NCBI GenBank assembly: GCA_019747815.1
Contig: JAIEQJ010000063.1
Span: 1-48,998 of the forward strand
Length of the DNA stretch: 48,998 nt
Direction: 5' to 3'
Origin: Hyphomonadaceae bacterium
GTDB taxonomy: Bacteria; Pseudomonadota; Alphaproteobacteria; Rhizobiales; Hyphomicrobiaceae
Shown here piece by piece: positions 36,291-45,247 of this stretch. Position numbers and translations under genes: made by a program. The notes under the pieces were generated by a model, which worked only from the letters and a program-made list of their open reading frames with translations, searched no databases and had not been told where the DNA came from. Within the stretch, counting starts at the first letter, position 1, and each line of letters opens with the position of its first letter.

Positions 36291-39035
36291 ATGCCAACCA
36301 GCAGCTCTCAAAGGTCGAACCCATCGGCCAAGTGTGTCTATGTGTTTGGTGCCGGCCGCACGGACGGCGCCGCCGACATGAAAAATCTGCTGGGCGGCAA
36401 GGGCGCCAATCTCGCCGAAATGGCGAGCCTTGGTTTGCCGGTGCCGCCCGGGTTCACCATCACCACCGAGGTGTGCACCACCTACTACGCCAATGGCGGC
36501 GCGTTGCCCGAGGGCCTGAAGGGCGAAGTCGAAGTGGCCCTTGCAGAGATTGGCTCAGCCGTTGGCGCAAAATTTGGTGACGTGACCTCGCCGTTGCTCG
36601 TTTCGGTGCGCTCCGGAGCGCGCGCTTCCATGCCGGGCATGATGGACACCATCCTCAATCTCGGCCTCAACGATGCGACCGTGAAGGGGCTCGCCGCCAA
36701 GTCCGGCCAGGCACGTTTTGCTTACGACAGCTATCGCCGTTTCATCCAGATGTACGCCGACGTCGTTTTGGGCGTTGACCACGGTGTGTTCGAGGACATC
36801 CTGGACAGTCGGAAGAACCTCAACGGCTTCTCGCTCGACACCGAGCTGGGAGCCGATGATTGGCAGGAGGTGATCGCGGCGTATCAGGCCGCCGTCGAGC
36901 GTGAGACAGGCAAGCCCTTCCCGCAGAGTACGGCCGAGCAGCTCTGGGGCGCAATCGGGGCGGTGTTCAGTTCCTGGCACAACGATCGCGCCAAAACGTA
37001 CCGCCGTCTGCACGGCATTCCCGAGAGTTGGGGAACGGCGGTCAATGTGCAGGCCATGGTGTTCGGCAATCTGGGGCAAACGTCCGCGACCGGTGTCGCT
37101 TTTACGCGCAACCCGTCGACCGGAGCACGCGAGATCTACGGCGAATTTCTTGTCAACGCGCAGGGTGAGGATGTGGTGGCCGGTATCCGTACGCCGCAGC
37201 CGCTCACCGAGGCCGCCCGCAAGGCGGCCGGTGAGACATCGCCTTCGCTGGAGATGTTGATGCCAAAAACGTTTGGCGAGCTCAAGAAGGTCTTCGCCGA
37301 CCTGGAGCGACGCTACCGTGACATGCAGGATATCGAGTTCACCATCCAGGACGGCAAGCTTTGGATGCTGCAAACCCGATCAGGCAAGCGCACGACCAAG
37401 GCCGCTCTCAAGATCGCAGTGGACCTCGTCGCTGAAGGCCTGATCAGGCAGGACGAGGCGGTCTTGCGTGTCGATGCTGCCGGGCTCGATCAGCTTCTGC
37501 ATCCAACGATTGCCCCTGATGCAGAGAAGAACGTGGTGGCGGTGGGGCTGCCGGCATCACCAGGTGCAGCGTCAGGCGAGATCGTATTCGACGCCGACGC
37601 TGCTGAAGCCCTCAAAGGTCAGGGCCGGGACGTGATCCTGGTCCGCGTCGAGACGAGCCCGGAGGACATTCACGGCATGCACGCGGCTGCCGGCATTCTG
37701 ACAGCGCGCGGCGGCATGACGAGCCACGCCGCCGTGGTGGCGCGCGGAATGGGGCGGCCGTGCGTCTGCGGTGCCGGCACGCTGCGCATCGATGCCAAGG
37801 CCGGCACCCTGACCGCAGGGCGCGAAGTCTTCAGGAAGGGCGATGTCATCACCATCGATGGCGGCAAGGGCGAGGTTCTCAAGGGCCGCGTCAAGATGCG
37901 CCAGCCGGAGCTGTCGGGCGACTTTGCCACCATCATGGGGTGGGCCGACAGGGCGCGAACCCTGGGCGTGCGCGCCAACGCCGATACGCCGCGCGAGGCA
38001 AGCCAGGCACGCGAGTTCGGCGCACAGGGCATCGGCCTCTGTCGCACCGAGCACATGTTCTTCGAGGACAGCCGCATCCTCGCCATGCGCGAGATGATCT
38101 GCGCTGACGACGAGGCTGGCCGGCGTAAGGCGCTGGCCAAGATGCTGCCCATGCAGCGGGCGGACTTTGAAGCCCTGTTCGAGATCATGGCCGGGCTGCC
38201 GGTGACCATACGGCTGCTCGATCCGCCGCTGCACGAGTTCTTGCCCCACGAGGAGAGGGAGGCTGTGGCCGTTGCCAAGGAGCTCGACGTTCCCCTGCAG
38301 AAGCTGCAGGCCCGTGTTGCCGAGCTGCACGAGTTCAATCCGATGCTTGGCTTCCGCGGTTGCCGCCTCGCCTTGCGCTATCCGGAGATCACCGAGATGC
38401 AGGCGCGCGCCATCTTCGAGGCTGCGATCAATGCCGGCAAGAAGACCGGCAGGCCCGCCAAGCCGGAGGTGATGATTCCGCTCGTTGCCTATCGCACCGA
38501 GTTCGACATCCTGCGCGCCGTGATCGTGAAGACCGCGGTGGCGGTCGAGACGGAGATGGGCGCCAAGCTCGACTATCAGATCGGCACCATGATCGAGCTT
38601 CCGCGGGCGGCTCTCAGGGCCGGCGAGATCGCACAGGGAGACACTGGCGCCCACTTCTTCTCCTTCGGCACCAACGATCTCACCCAGACTTGCCTGGGTC
38701 TGTCGCGTGACGATGCAGGGCCCATTCTGGCAAACTATGCCGAGCGCGGGATTTTCGAGGTCGATCCTTTCGTGTCGATCGATCGCGACGGCGTCGGCGA
38801 GCTGCTGCGCATTGGCACCGAGCGTGGTCGCAACGTACGACCCGATCTGAAAGTCGGCATCTGCGGCGAGCATGGCGGCGACCCCGACTCAATCGCATTT
38901 TGCCATGCAGCGGGCCTCGACTATGTCTCCTGCTCCGCCTTTCGTGTGCCGGTTGCACGGCTGGCGGCTGCCCAGGCCGCGATCAGGGCAGGACTGGGCT
39001 CCGATGCAGGGCGTGAAGCATCGCAAACGGCCTGA
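36291..39035 (+). CDS. ppdK: Pyruvate, phosphate dikinase
   Basis: 914 residues. Interconverts pyruvate + ATP + phosphate with PEP + AMP + diphosphate; central gluconeogenic/anaplerotic enzyme. N-terminal ATP-grasp domain (LLGGKGANLAEMASLGLPVP), phospho-His domain with catalytic His479 in GGMTSHAAVVARGMGRPC, and C-terminal PEP/pyruvate TIM barrel with SFGTNDLTQ and catalytic Cys858 in GICGEHGGD. Length and motifs are standard. No DUF299-type PPDK regulatory gene is seen in the window. It converges on the NrtR-like gene. Confidence 0.97.
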   Translation: MPTSSSQRSNPSAKCVYVFGAGRTDGAADMKNLLGGKGANLAEMASLGLPVPPGFTITTEVCTTYYANGGALPEGLKGEVEVALAEIGSAVGAKFGDVTSPLLVSVRSGARASMPGMMDTILNLGLNDATVKGLAAKSGQARFAYDSYRRFIQMYADVVLGVDHGVFEDILDSRKNLNGFSLDTELGADDWQEVIAAYQAAVERETGKPFPQSTAEQLWGAIGAVFSSWHNDRAKTYRRLHGIPESWGTAVNVQAMVFGNLGQTSATGVAFTRNPSTGAREIYGEFLVNAQGEDVVAGIRTPQPLTEAARKAAGETSPSLEMLMPKTFGELKKVFADLERRYRDMQDIEFTIQDGKLWMLQTRSGKRTTKAALKIAVDLVAEGLIRQDEAVLRVDAAGLDQLLHPTIAPDAEKNVVAVGLPASPGAASGEIVFDADAAEALKGQGRDVILVRVETSPEDIHGMHAAAGILTARGGMTSHAAVVARGMGRPCVCGAGTLRIDAKAGTLTAGREVFRKGDVITIDGGKGEVLKGRVKMRQPELSGDFATIMGWADRARTLGVRANADTPREASQAREFGAQGIGLCRTEHMFFEDSRILAMREMICADDEAGRRKALAKMLPMQRADFEALFEIMAGLPVTIRLLDPPLHEFLPHEEREAVAVAKELDVPLQKLQARVAELHEFNPMLGFRGCRLALRYPEITEMQARAIFEAAINAGKKTGRPAKPEVMIPLVAYRTEFDILRAVIVKTAVAVETEMGAKLDYQIGTMIELPRAALRAGEIAQGDTGAHFFSFGTNDLTQTCLGLSRDDAGPILANYAERGIFEVDPFVSIDRDGVGELLRIGTERGRNVRPDLKVGICGEHGGDPDSIAFCHAAGLDYVSCSAFRVPVARLAAAQAAIRAGLGSDAGREASQTA

Positions 39036-39082
39036 ATTCAGAGCGTCGGTCTTGGTGGTCGCATCCCTGTGCGCATGGAGTG

Positions 39083-40123
39083 CTACACGCGGCCGGGCTT
39101 CAATCTGACGCCCGGAGCGGCATGCTCGTAGATCACGTCGCGCCGGAAGCGATAGAGCTGTGCTGGCCGTCCGCCGGTGCGCAGCCTGAGACCGCCGGTC
39201 GGCTCGACCAGTCCGCATCCTTCGACCAGACGGCGGAAGTTCTGCTTATGCAGATGCGGTCCAAGAATGGCTTCCACTGCCTTCTGCAATTCGAAGAGAG
39301 TGAACTCCTGGTGCATCAGCTCGAAGATGATCGGGCGGCACTTGATCGCGCGCCGCAGCTCGCCGATGGCGCGGGCCAGCACCAGCGACTGGTCGCCAAG
39401 TAGGGGGTGCATCAATCTGGGCAGACGCTGCGCAATGCCGGGTGCGTCCTCCGGTAGGGCGCCGACAATGCCTGCCTCGCTGAGCAACGCGTAGCGCTCG
39501 CCCACTTTCTCCTCGTCCCAGGACGTACCCGCGCCGCCGAAGGCGATGCGCAGACGCTGGCGGCGATCTGGCTTCCATCGGGCGGCGCATGGCGGCCTAG
39601 GCTCGGCGGCCCAGATCTCGAGACGCTGCTCGAGTTCGCTGAGGCAGTCCGGCCTGCCGCCGCGCCAATCCTCCCATGGGAGGAAGCTGTACCAGCTGCG
39701 CCACGTCGCGCGCGTGCTGTCGCTGCATTGCCGGGGGCCCACGAGGGCAACGTAGCTGATGGAGATCAGGTGCGGTGGATCGGCCGGCACGCCGCCGATC
39801 GTCGATCTGGCGCGGCCGCCGAGCGTGCACAGTTGCTCGATGAGGTCGAATTCGACACCGGTTTGAGCATAGGTACAGGATCGCACGCCGTCTTCCAGCG
39901 TGTCGTGCTCGCTTGGGAGAAAGAAGCCGGAGGGGAGTGTCTCGTCACCGGTATGACCCGCAGGGACGACAGCAACCACCGGCTCGGTCGTTTGCAGGGC
40001 AAGGATTGCGCTGGTGAGGACGACAGGTATCCCTTCGCCAGCAGCGAGCGTCTGGGTTGCTGCGGGTGTGGGCAGCGGCTGGACCTTGAGCGCGCCTCCC
40101 TTGTGGCGCACCGGCGAGCTCAT
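39083..40123 (-). CDS. NrtR-like Nudix-related transcriptional regulator (NAD regulator)
   Basis: 346 residues. N-terminal part looks like a Nudix fold without a complete Nudix box (AILALQTTEPVVAVVPAG .. EHDTLEDGVRSCTYAQTGVE), and the C-terminal 130 residues are a winged helix with LELMHQEFTLFELQ-type recognition (FELMHQEFTLFELQKAVEAI .. FRRLVEGCGLVEPTG) as in NrtR. NrtR proteins sense ADP-ribose and control NAD synthesis/salvage genes; Hyphomicrobiales homologues are called NAD regulator. The neighbours are an HD hydrolase and a phosphatase-like gene, not NAD genes, so its targets are presumably elsewhere. Confidence 0.8.
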   Translation of the reverse strand: MSSPVRHKGGALKVQPLPTPAATQTLAAGEGIPVVLTSAILALQTTEPVVAVVPAGHTGDETLPSGFFLPSEHDTLEDGVRSCTYAQTGVEFDLIEQLCTLGGRARSTIGGVPADPPHLISISYVALVGPRQCSDSTRATWRSWYSFLPWEDWRGGRPDCLSELEQRLEIWAAEPRPPCAARWKPDRRQRLRIAFGGAGTSWDEEKVGERYALLSEAGIVGALPEDAPGIAQRLPRLMHPLLGDQSLVLARAIGELRRAIKCRPIIFELMHQEFTLFELQKAVEAILGPHLHKQNFRRLVEGCGLVEPTGGLRLRTGGRPAQLYRFRRDVIYEHAAPGVRLKPGRV

Positions 40124-40224
40124 AGAACCCTCTAAAAGCCTTTCAGAATATCAACGCCTTAGCCGCTAAACCTCGATCATGGCATTTTTCGGCCGCAGGG
40201 TGGCGTGCGGGATCGAACTCAGGC

Positions 40225-40803
40225 TTAGCAGAGGTCTGAAAAGTCGGCTGGCAGGGAGAAGGGCTGCGCCTCCTGGGCGACGATGCCGCGCCCAATCGAT
40301 TCCACCGCGTTGATGATGCGGCCGTTGCGGCCGAGCGCGGCATCGGCCAGCCTGATCATCAGGCGGTTGGGATAGGCGGTGGGCGAGGCTTCGCGCAGGC
40401 ACTTGGCGATGAGCAGTTCGGGTGCCTTTGGGTTCAACGCGCAGAGCGAGATCAGCGCGGCAGCGGTAGATCGGCTGATGCCGGCCCAGCAGTGAACGAC
40501 CAAGGGTCCCCGCCCGCCCCAGGCAAGGGCGAAATCGATCAGACTGGCCACATGCTGTTCGTTCGGTGCGACATGTCCGAGCATCGGTTGCGAGATGTCG
40601 TCCACGTGGAGGCGAACGTGGCACTCGGGCTTGATCAGCGCCGGCGTCTCCACGACGATCTCGTCCTGCAGGCAGGTGAGCAGATGAGAGGCGCCATAGG
40701 CGGCTACCACGTTCGGCACGGCGCTCAGTGGGCAAACGTGAATGCTGCCGGTTCCATGCAGCGTCGGCGCTAGCAGGTTCTGTACGGTCGTCGCTTTGCT
40801 CAT
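40225..40803 (-). CDS. Protein tyrosine phosphatase-like protein
   Basis: 192 residues. The active-site P-loop C-x5-R is complete: VHCWAGISRST with Cys105 and Arg111, and a plausible general acid region HVDDISQPM. The fold is the compact dual-specificity/tyrosine phosphatase type, with the conserved AYPNRLMIRLAD block after it. Cytoplasmic. Substrate unknown; it could be a phosphoprotein or a nucleotide/inositol phosphate. Middle of the minus-strand ygfZ-tag-HD-PTP-nrtR run. Confidence 0.85.
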   Translation of the reverse strand: MSKATTVQNLLAPTLHGTGSIHVCPLSAVPNVVAAYGASHLLTCLQDEIVVETPALIKPECHVRLHVDDISQPMLGHVAPNEQHVASLIDFALAWGGRGPLVVHCWAGISRSTAAALISLCALNPKAPELLIAKCLREASPTAYPNRLMIRLADAALGRNGRIINAVESIGRGIVAQEAQPFSLPADFSDLC

Positions 40804-40869
40804 CGCTTGATGTCCTCACGTCGGCCGCGCTGTCCTAGAGTGTGAGCGTGCCGAAAAGACGACGGCGAC

Positions 40870-41499
40870 TCATTTTCCCACAAGAGCGTCAAAGCGCTCC
40901 AGAAATGCGTGCTGGGCGCGTGCTGGCGACTGCGCCGTGAGGGCTTCCAGCGCGCGCTGCAGGGTTGGTGGAAGACCACCGGGCTCGCCGAAAAAGCGGA
41001 CCGCCTCCCCCCGGCTAAAGCCCGCAAGCACCGTGGCTTCGTAGTAGGCGGCGATGCCGTCGGCTCTCTTGATGTGGGCCGTGGTTGTCTCCGGCAAGGC
41101 CGGTGGTAGGCCGAAACGGCGATGTATGGTCTGCAGAAGCCTCGCCTCGAAGGCCCTGTAGTCGAGGCCGACCGCCGCCTTGAACGGACTGATAAGATCG
41201 CCGATCACGTATTCAGGGGCATCGTGCAGCAGCGCGGCCAACAACCAGCGCTGCTCCGTCTCCGGCTGCAAGGCCGCGGCGATCTGCTCCACGACAAGCG
41301 CGTGCTGCGCCACCGAGAAGGCGTGATCGCCGATCGTCTGGCCGTTCCAGCGGGCCAGCCTTGCCAGTCCATGGGCAATATCCGCGATATCGATGTCCTC
41401 GGGAGACGGATCGAGCAGGTCCAGCCGCCGGCCTGACAGCATGCGCTGCCAGGCGCGCGCCTCCGCTGCTCTTTCCGCTCCACGGGTTGGCTTCGCCAT
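40870..41499 (-). CDS. HD-domain phosphohydrolase (YfbR-like)
   Basis: 209 residues. HD motifs in order: IGDHAFSVAQHALVVEQ (first His residues), LLHDAPEYVIGD (HD pair and following Asp), and HIKRADGIAAYYEA for the last Asp. The pattern resembles YfbR-type 5'-nucleotidases and other HD hydrolases encoded with tag/ygfZ. Start at 41499 (MAKPTRG); ATG at 41502 is equally possible. It begins only about 18 bases after the tag stop, so it is probably translated from the same message. Substrate is likely a nucleotide, by family. Confidence 0.85.
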   Translation of the reverse strand: MAKPTRGAERAAEARAWQRMLSGRRLDLLDPSPEDIDIADIAHGLARLARWNGQTIGDHAFSVAQHALVVEQIAAALQPETEQRWLLAALLHDAPEYVIGDLISPFKAAVGLDYRAFEARLLQTIHRRFGLPPALPETTTAHIKRADGIAAYYEATVLAGFSRGEAVRFFGEPGGLPPTLQRALEALTAQSPARAQHAFLERFDALVGK

Positions 41500-41516
41500 C
41501 ATACGTCCGACATTGC

Positions 41517-42122
41517 TCAAGGCGCCTTGAATGTCCGCTGCAACTGCGCACATGGCGCGTAGCGCAGACAGCTCACAAGGTGGTCGTTGACCATTCCGGT
41601 CGCCTGCATGAAGGCATAGACCGTGGTCGGTCCGACGAAGCGGAAGCCCTCAGCCTTCAGCGCCTTGGAGATGGCTTTGGACATAGCGGTCTCGCTCGGC
41701 ACCGTCTTGAACGAACGATGCTCGTTGATTTGCGGCCGACCATCGAGGAAGGCCCACAGAAAAGTAGCGAACCCGGTGCGTTCCTGCAGGTTCAGAAGTG
41801 CTCGGGCATTGTCGATGGTGGCCTCGACCTTGAGGCGGTTGCGCACGATGCCCGGGTCGGCCAGCAGCCGCGCCATATCCTTGGCGTCGTAGCGGGCGAT
41901 GCGTTTGGCATCGAAGCCGTGAAATGCCTTACGGAAGTTCTCGCGCTTCTTGAGGATCGTGAGCCACGACAGTCCCGACTGAAAGCCTTCGAGTATCAGC
42001 TTTTCAAACATCGCGCGGTCGTCCGATTTGGGCACACCCCATTCCTCGTCGTGATAGCGCGCATACAGGGTATCGGTGATGCCGGCCCAAGGGCAACGCG
42101 TGGGTTCTGCTGCGCTCGTCAT
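41517..42122 (-). CDS. tag: DNA-3-methyladenine glycosylase I
   Basis: 201 residues. Removes 3-methyladenine from alkylated DNA. Landmarks: RCPWAG near the N-terminus with the zinc Cys, YHDEEWGVP, LEGFQSGLSWLTILKKRE and FVGPTTVYAFMQATGMVNDH (C-terminal zinc His follows). Its ATG overlaps the ygfZ stop in an ATGA (42119-42122), so it is translationally coupled to ygfZ. Confidence 0.96.
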   Translation of the reverse strand: MTSAAEPTRCPWAGITDTLYARYHDEEWGVPKSDDRAMFEKLILEGFQSGLSWLTILKKRENFRKAFHGFDAKRIARYDAKDMARLLADPGIVRNRLKVEATIDNARALLNLQERTGFATFLWAFLDGRPQINEHRSFKTVPSETAMSKAISKALKAEGFRFVGPTTVYAFMQATGMVNDHLVSCLRYAPCAQLQRTFKAP

Positions 42123-43006
42123 GGTGCGCTCGCTGCGACGGGGGGCTGAAGGTAGCTCGGAACGCGGACGGCAACGGCAATCCCTCCGGCAGTCAGGTCC
42201 TCGCCCTTGCGCTGCGCTTCCTCCGCCCGGTCGAGGCGGATGATGGCAAGTGCGCGAGCACCGCTCACCGAGCCGATCGCGCCGATAGCTGCTTGGCCCG
42301 CCATGATCTCATCCCCCGCCTGCAGGGGGTGATCGGCTTCGATGATGACAATGCGCTTGCGGGCGGTGCCGCGATGCTGCATGCGGCTTACTACCTCCTG
42401 CCCTACGAAACAGCCCTTGCTGAAGGATACGCCTTGCAGCAGGTCGAAGTTGGCCTCGTGCGGGAAGATGTCGCCCAGGACATAGTCCCTGCCGGCTTCG
42501 GGAACGCCCAAAGCAGCGCGATGGGCGTGGTAGTCCTCCTCGGACGCCTCTATGCCGCTGGTCGCTGCGGCAACCTTGCCTGCAAACGTCGCGTCAGCCA
42601 GAACGCGCAGCCCCATCTCGGGTAATCGGGGGTCCAGGAACGAGACCATGTGCTCCGTCTCGCCGGGATTTGGCAACTCCCCTCCCCAGGCCGCCAGCAC
42701 GGCGTATTCGGCGCTGCTCTCGCGAAAATCGACCTTCGCGCGCAGCTTGTACATGGCGAGGCGCTTGGCGAGGGCGGCGGCCTGATCCTTGGCCGTCTCC
42801 AGCAGGAAGCCGCCGCGGGCCTTGGTGACGAAGAATTCGAACAGGACCTTGCCCTGGGGTGTGAGCAGGGCCGCATGAATCGCGGATTGCTTCCCCAGCA
42901 GGTCGATATCGTTGGTAATGACCCCCTGCAGCAGCCTTTCAGCGTCCTCTCCGGCGACGCGCACAACGCCACGATCGGGGAGCAGTGCTATCTTGGCATG
43001 TGGCAT
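42119..43006 (-). CDS. ygfZ: YgfZ/GcvT-family folate-binding Fe-S assembly factor
   Basis: 295 residues. GcvT-like fold with the YgfZ signature SKGCFVGQEVVSRM containing the essential Cys. YgfZ helps make or repair some [4Fe-4S] proteins in a tetrahydrofolate-dependent way. N-terminus MPHAKIALLPDRGVV at ATG 43006; an open frame runs further but reaches into the divergent promoter. First gene of the ygfZ-tag-HD-PTP-nrtR operon. Confidence 0.93.
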   Translation of the reverse strand: MPHAKIALLPDRGVVRVAGEDAERLLQGVITNDIDLLGKQSAIHAALLTPQGKVLFEFFVTKARGGFLLETAKDQAAALAKRLAMYKLRAKVDFRESSAEYAVLAAWGGELPNPGETEHMVSFLDPRLPEMGLRVLADATFAGKVAAATSGIEASEEDYHAHRAALGVPEAGRDYVLGDIFPHEANFDLLQGVSFSKGCFVGQEVVSRMQHRGTARKRIVIIEADHPLQAGDEIMAGQAAIGAIGSVSGARALAIIRLDRAEEAQRKGEDLTAGGIAVAVRVPSYLQPPVAASAP

Positions 43007-43145
43007 GGGTGCTGCGGCTGATCTGAGGCTGCGGAACGCGCGGTTTCTGTGATATCTCGCTGTAAACAGGTAGGCGCACGTGCGTCCTCGCGCAAGCGAG
43101 GGATGGGTGGGCCCTGGCAGTAGAGACCCCACGGTAGTGGAGACC

Positions 43146-44465
43146 ATGTCCGAGACCTTCGATCTGATCGTTCGGGGCGCAACGGTTGTCAATCACGATG
43201 GCCGCACCGAGCGCGATATTGGCGTGCGCGGCGGGCGAATCGCCGCCATCGGTGCGCTGGCCCGGGGGTCGGCGGCCGAGACGATCGACGCCAAGGGGCT
43301 GCATGTGCTTCCCGGCGTCATCGACACCCAGGTGCATTTCCGGGAGCCGGGGCTCGAGCACAAGGAAGACCTGGAGACCGGCAGCCGAGCGGCCGTCATG
43401 GGCGGTGTCACGGCCGTGTTCGAAATGCCCAACACCAAGCCGTTGACGACATCGACTGAGACGCTTGCCGACAAGGTGCGTCGCGCGCGCAATCGCATGT
43501 TCTGTGACTTTGCCTTCTATGTGGGAGGCACGCGCGAGAATATCGCGGACATTCCTGCGCTGGAGCAGCTGGAGGGCGCGGTCGGCATCAAGGTGTTCAT
43601 GGGGTCTTCGACCGGCAACCTGCTTGTCGATGACGAGCCGTCGCTTGTGCGCATCATCGAACGGCTCTCCCGCCGCGCCGCCTTCCATGCCGAGGATGAG
43701 GCGCGGCTGAAGGCGCGCATGCACTTGCGCCGGCCCGGCGATCCTGCCTCGCACCCGATATGGCGCGACGAGCAGGCGGCGTTGATGGCAACACAGCGCC
43801 TGGTGCGTCTTGCCGAGCGGTATGGGAAGCGCGTGCACGTGCTGCATGTTTCAACCGCCGAGGAAATGGCATTTCTGGCGGACCACAAGGATTGGGCCAG
43901 CGTGGAGGTGACGCCGCATCATCTGACCCTTACGGCGCCTGAGTGCTACGAGCGGCTCGGCACATACGCGCAAATGAACCCCCCGGTGCGCGAAGAACGG
44001 CACGCACACGCCCTGTGGGCCGCGCTCGGCAGCGGCGTCGTGGATGTCCTGGGCTCCGATCACGCGCCCCACACGCGTGGAGAGAAGGATCACGCCTATC
44101 CGGAAAGCCATTCAGGCATGACTGGCGTGCAGACCCTGGTGCCCATCATGCTGGACCATGTCAATGCCGGCCGGCTGACGCTCGAGCGTTTTGTCGATCT
44201 GACGAGCCATGGCCCGGGCCGCCTCTTCAACATCCGTGGCAAGGGCCGCATCGCGGTCGGCTATGATGCGGATTTCACCATCATCGATTTGCAGCGCCGC
44301 GAGACCATCACCAACGCCTGGATCCAATCGCGCTGTGGTTGGACGCCCTATGACGGCATGTCCGTGAAGGGCTGGCCCGTGGGCACGGTCGTTCGCGGCC
44401 GGTGCGTGATGTGGGCGGGAGCCCTCGCCGGCGAGGCCCATGGCCAGCCGGTCCGGTTCCAGTAG
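43146..44465 (+). CDS. Dihydroorotase-like amidohydrolase
   Basis: 439 residues, amidohydrolase TIM-barrel. It matches Hyphomicrobiales proteins annotated as dihydroorotase. Metal/active-site features: carbamylated-Lys candidate Lys149 (GIKVFMGSSTG), His181 (FHAEDE), His234 (VLHVST) and Asp305 (SDHAPHT). But the first metal pair reads D-T-Q-V-H (60-64): Gln62 replaces the first His of the usual HxH. Its pyrimidine role is therefore unproven; dihydropyrimidinase/hydantoinase-like function is an alternative. ATG at 43146 follows GTGGAGACC. Divergent from ygfZ. Confidence 0.85.
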   Translation: MSETFDLIVRGATVVNHDGRTERDIGVRGGRIAAIGALARGSAAETIDAKGLHVLPGVIDTQVHFREPGLEHKEDLETGSRAAVMGGVTAVFEMPNTKPLTTSTETLADKVRRARNRMFCDFAFYVGGTRENIADIPALEQLEGAVGIKVFMGSSTGNLLVDDEPSLVRIIERLSRRAAFHAEDEARLKARMHLRRPGDPASHPIWRDEQAALMATQRLVRLAERYGKRVHVLHVSTAEEMAFLADHKDWASVEVTPHHLTLTAPECYERLGTYAQMNPPVREERHAHALWAALGSGVVDVLGSDHAPHTRGEKDHAYPESHSGMTGVQTLVPIMLDHVNAGRLTLERFVDLTSHGPGRLFNIRGKGRIAVGYDADFTIIDLQRRETITNAWIQSRCGWTPYDGMSVKGWPVGTVVRGRCVMWAGALAGEAHGQPVRFQ

Positions 44466-44645
44466 ATCGGCGTTGCGATCGGGTCTCGGCCAGATGGCGC
44501 CTGAATGGAGTGACGGAAGGGATTGTGGCCGTCTCATCGTGTCGCGGTTGTAGAATTCTCAAAGCCGCCGCGACGGGCACTAGGCGCCACAGGCTCGCAC
44601 GCCCCGTGCTCAGCGGCCGCATTGTGCCCCGAGGCGTCGCGCGGC

Positions 44646-44674
44646 TTGCCACCTTTCCGAAACCTCACTATATC
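44646..44674 (+). promoter_or_regulatory. Promoter of the tRNA-Glu gene
   Basis: TTGCCA at 44646-44651, a 17-base spacer, and TATATC at 44669-44674: a good sigma-70 pair, with a predicted start near 44681, about 27 bases before the tRNA. Confidence 0.6.
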
Positions 44675-44707
44675 GGGCCGGCGCTGAGCCTCGCGTGAGT
44701 GCTGCAG

Positions 44708-44782
44708 GCTCCCTTCGTCTATCGGTTAGGACGTCAGATTTTCAATCTGAAAAGAGGGGTTCGACTCCCCTAGGGAGCGCCA
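44708..44782 (+). tRNA. tRNA-Glu (anticodon TTC)
   Basis: 75 bases including the encoded CCA. Acceptor stem GCTCCCT / AGGGAGC with discriminator G; anticodon arm TCAGA-TTTTCAA-TCTGA gives anticodon TTC; T arm GGGG-TTCGACT-CCCC. All arms are intact. It marks the boundary between core-like DNA and a lower-GC defence island and is a plausible integration site, the tRNA 3' end being a classic attB. Confidence 0.97.
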
Positions 44783-44828
44783 TTGTTTTCAATAACTTAC
44801 AGCGCTCTCCGCCTTCGGTGTTCACCTA

Positions 44829-44874
44829 CTAGCGTTCGTCTAGCGTTCACCGTCGCAACAAGCCGGAACAAGCC
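44829..44874. repeat. Two pairs of helically phased direct repeats beside the tRNA-Glu 3' end
   Basis: CTAGCGTTC occurs at 44829-44837 and 44840-44848 (11-bp period), and AACAAGCC at 44857-44864 and 44867-44874 (10-bp period). Such one-turn-phased repeats next to an att site are typical of excisionase or integrase arm-type binding sites. They lie between the tRNA and the excisionase-like gene. Function inferred. Confidence 0.45.
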
Positions 44875-44945
44875 CAGCGGCACAAGACGTGCCGCTTTGT
44901 AAACTTGTTGCACCGGGAGCGATTGTGCCCTCAATAGCCTGTCGC

Positions 44946-45152
44946 ATGACACACAGCGACACGCCTCGTCCCCACATGTCCCCGCTCGAATGCGCCGACT
45001 ATCTCGGCTGCTCAGTCGATTGGCTGAACGCTTCGCGATGCCGTGGAGATGGCCCGCCGTTCTACAAGTTGGGTAGGCTGGTGAAGTACATTCCAGGCGT
45101 CGTGGACGAGTGGGCGCGAGGTCGGCTGGTGAACTCGACCAGCGAGAGTTGA
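44946..45152 (+). CDS. AlpA/excisionase-type helix-turn-helix protein
   Basis: 68 residues, one winged-HTH of the HTH_17 (MerR-like) kind: MSPLECADYLGCSVDWLNAS, then RCRGDGPPFYKLGRLVKYIP and VVDEWARGR. Proteins of this kind act as excisionases (recombination directionality factors) or prophage activators. An upstream in-frame ATG exists (44889), but the homology begins after 44946. It lies 160 bases from tRNA-Glu, which fits an integrated element; no integrase is in the window. Confidence 0.8.
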   Translation: MTHSDTPRPHMSPLECADYLGCSVDWLNASRCRGDGPPFYKLGRLVKYIPGVVDEWARGRLVNSTSES

Positions 45153-45247
45153 CCGATGGGTAGCGTAAGATCACAAAGTGAAATCGCGCATGCACGATTC
45201 CTCAGTTCAGACCGCTTGCATTGATGAAGCTTCAATGATCGACGCGT

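Noticed and set aside
37572-38873. 433-codon frame antisense to ppdK
   Set aside because: Shadow of a highly conserved PPDK with all catalytic residues.
44797-45195. 132-codon minus-strand frame over the excisionase-like gene
   Set aside because: No ribosome site or recognisable domain; the plus-strand HTH is a clear family match and the repeats fall inside this frame.
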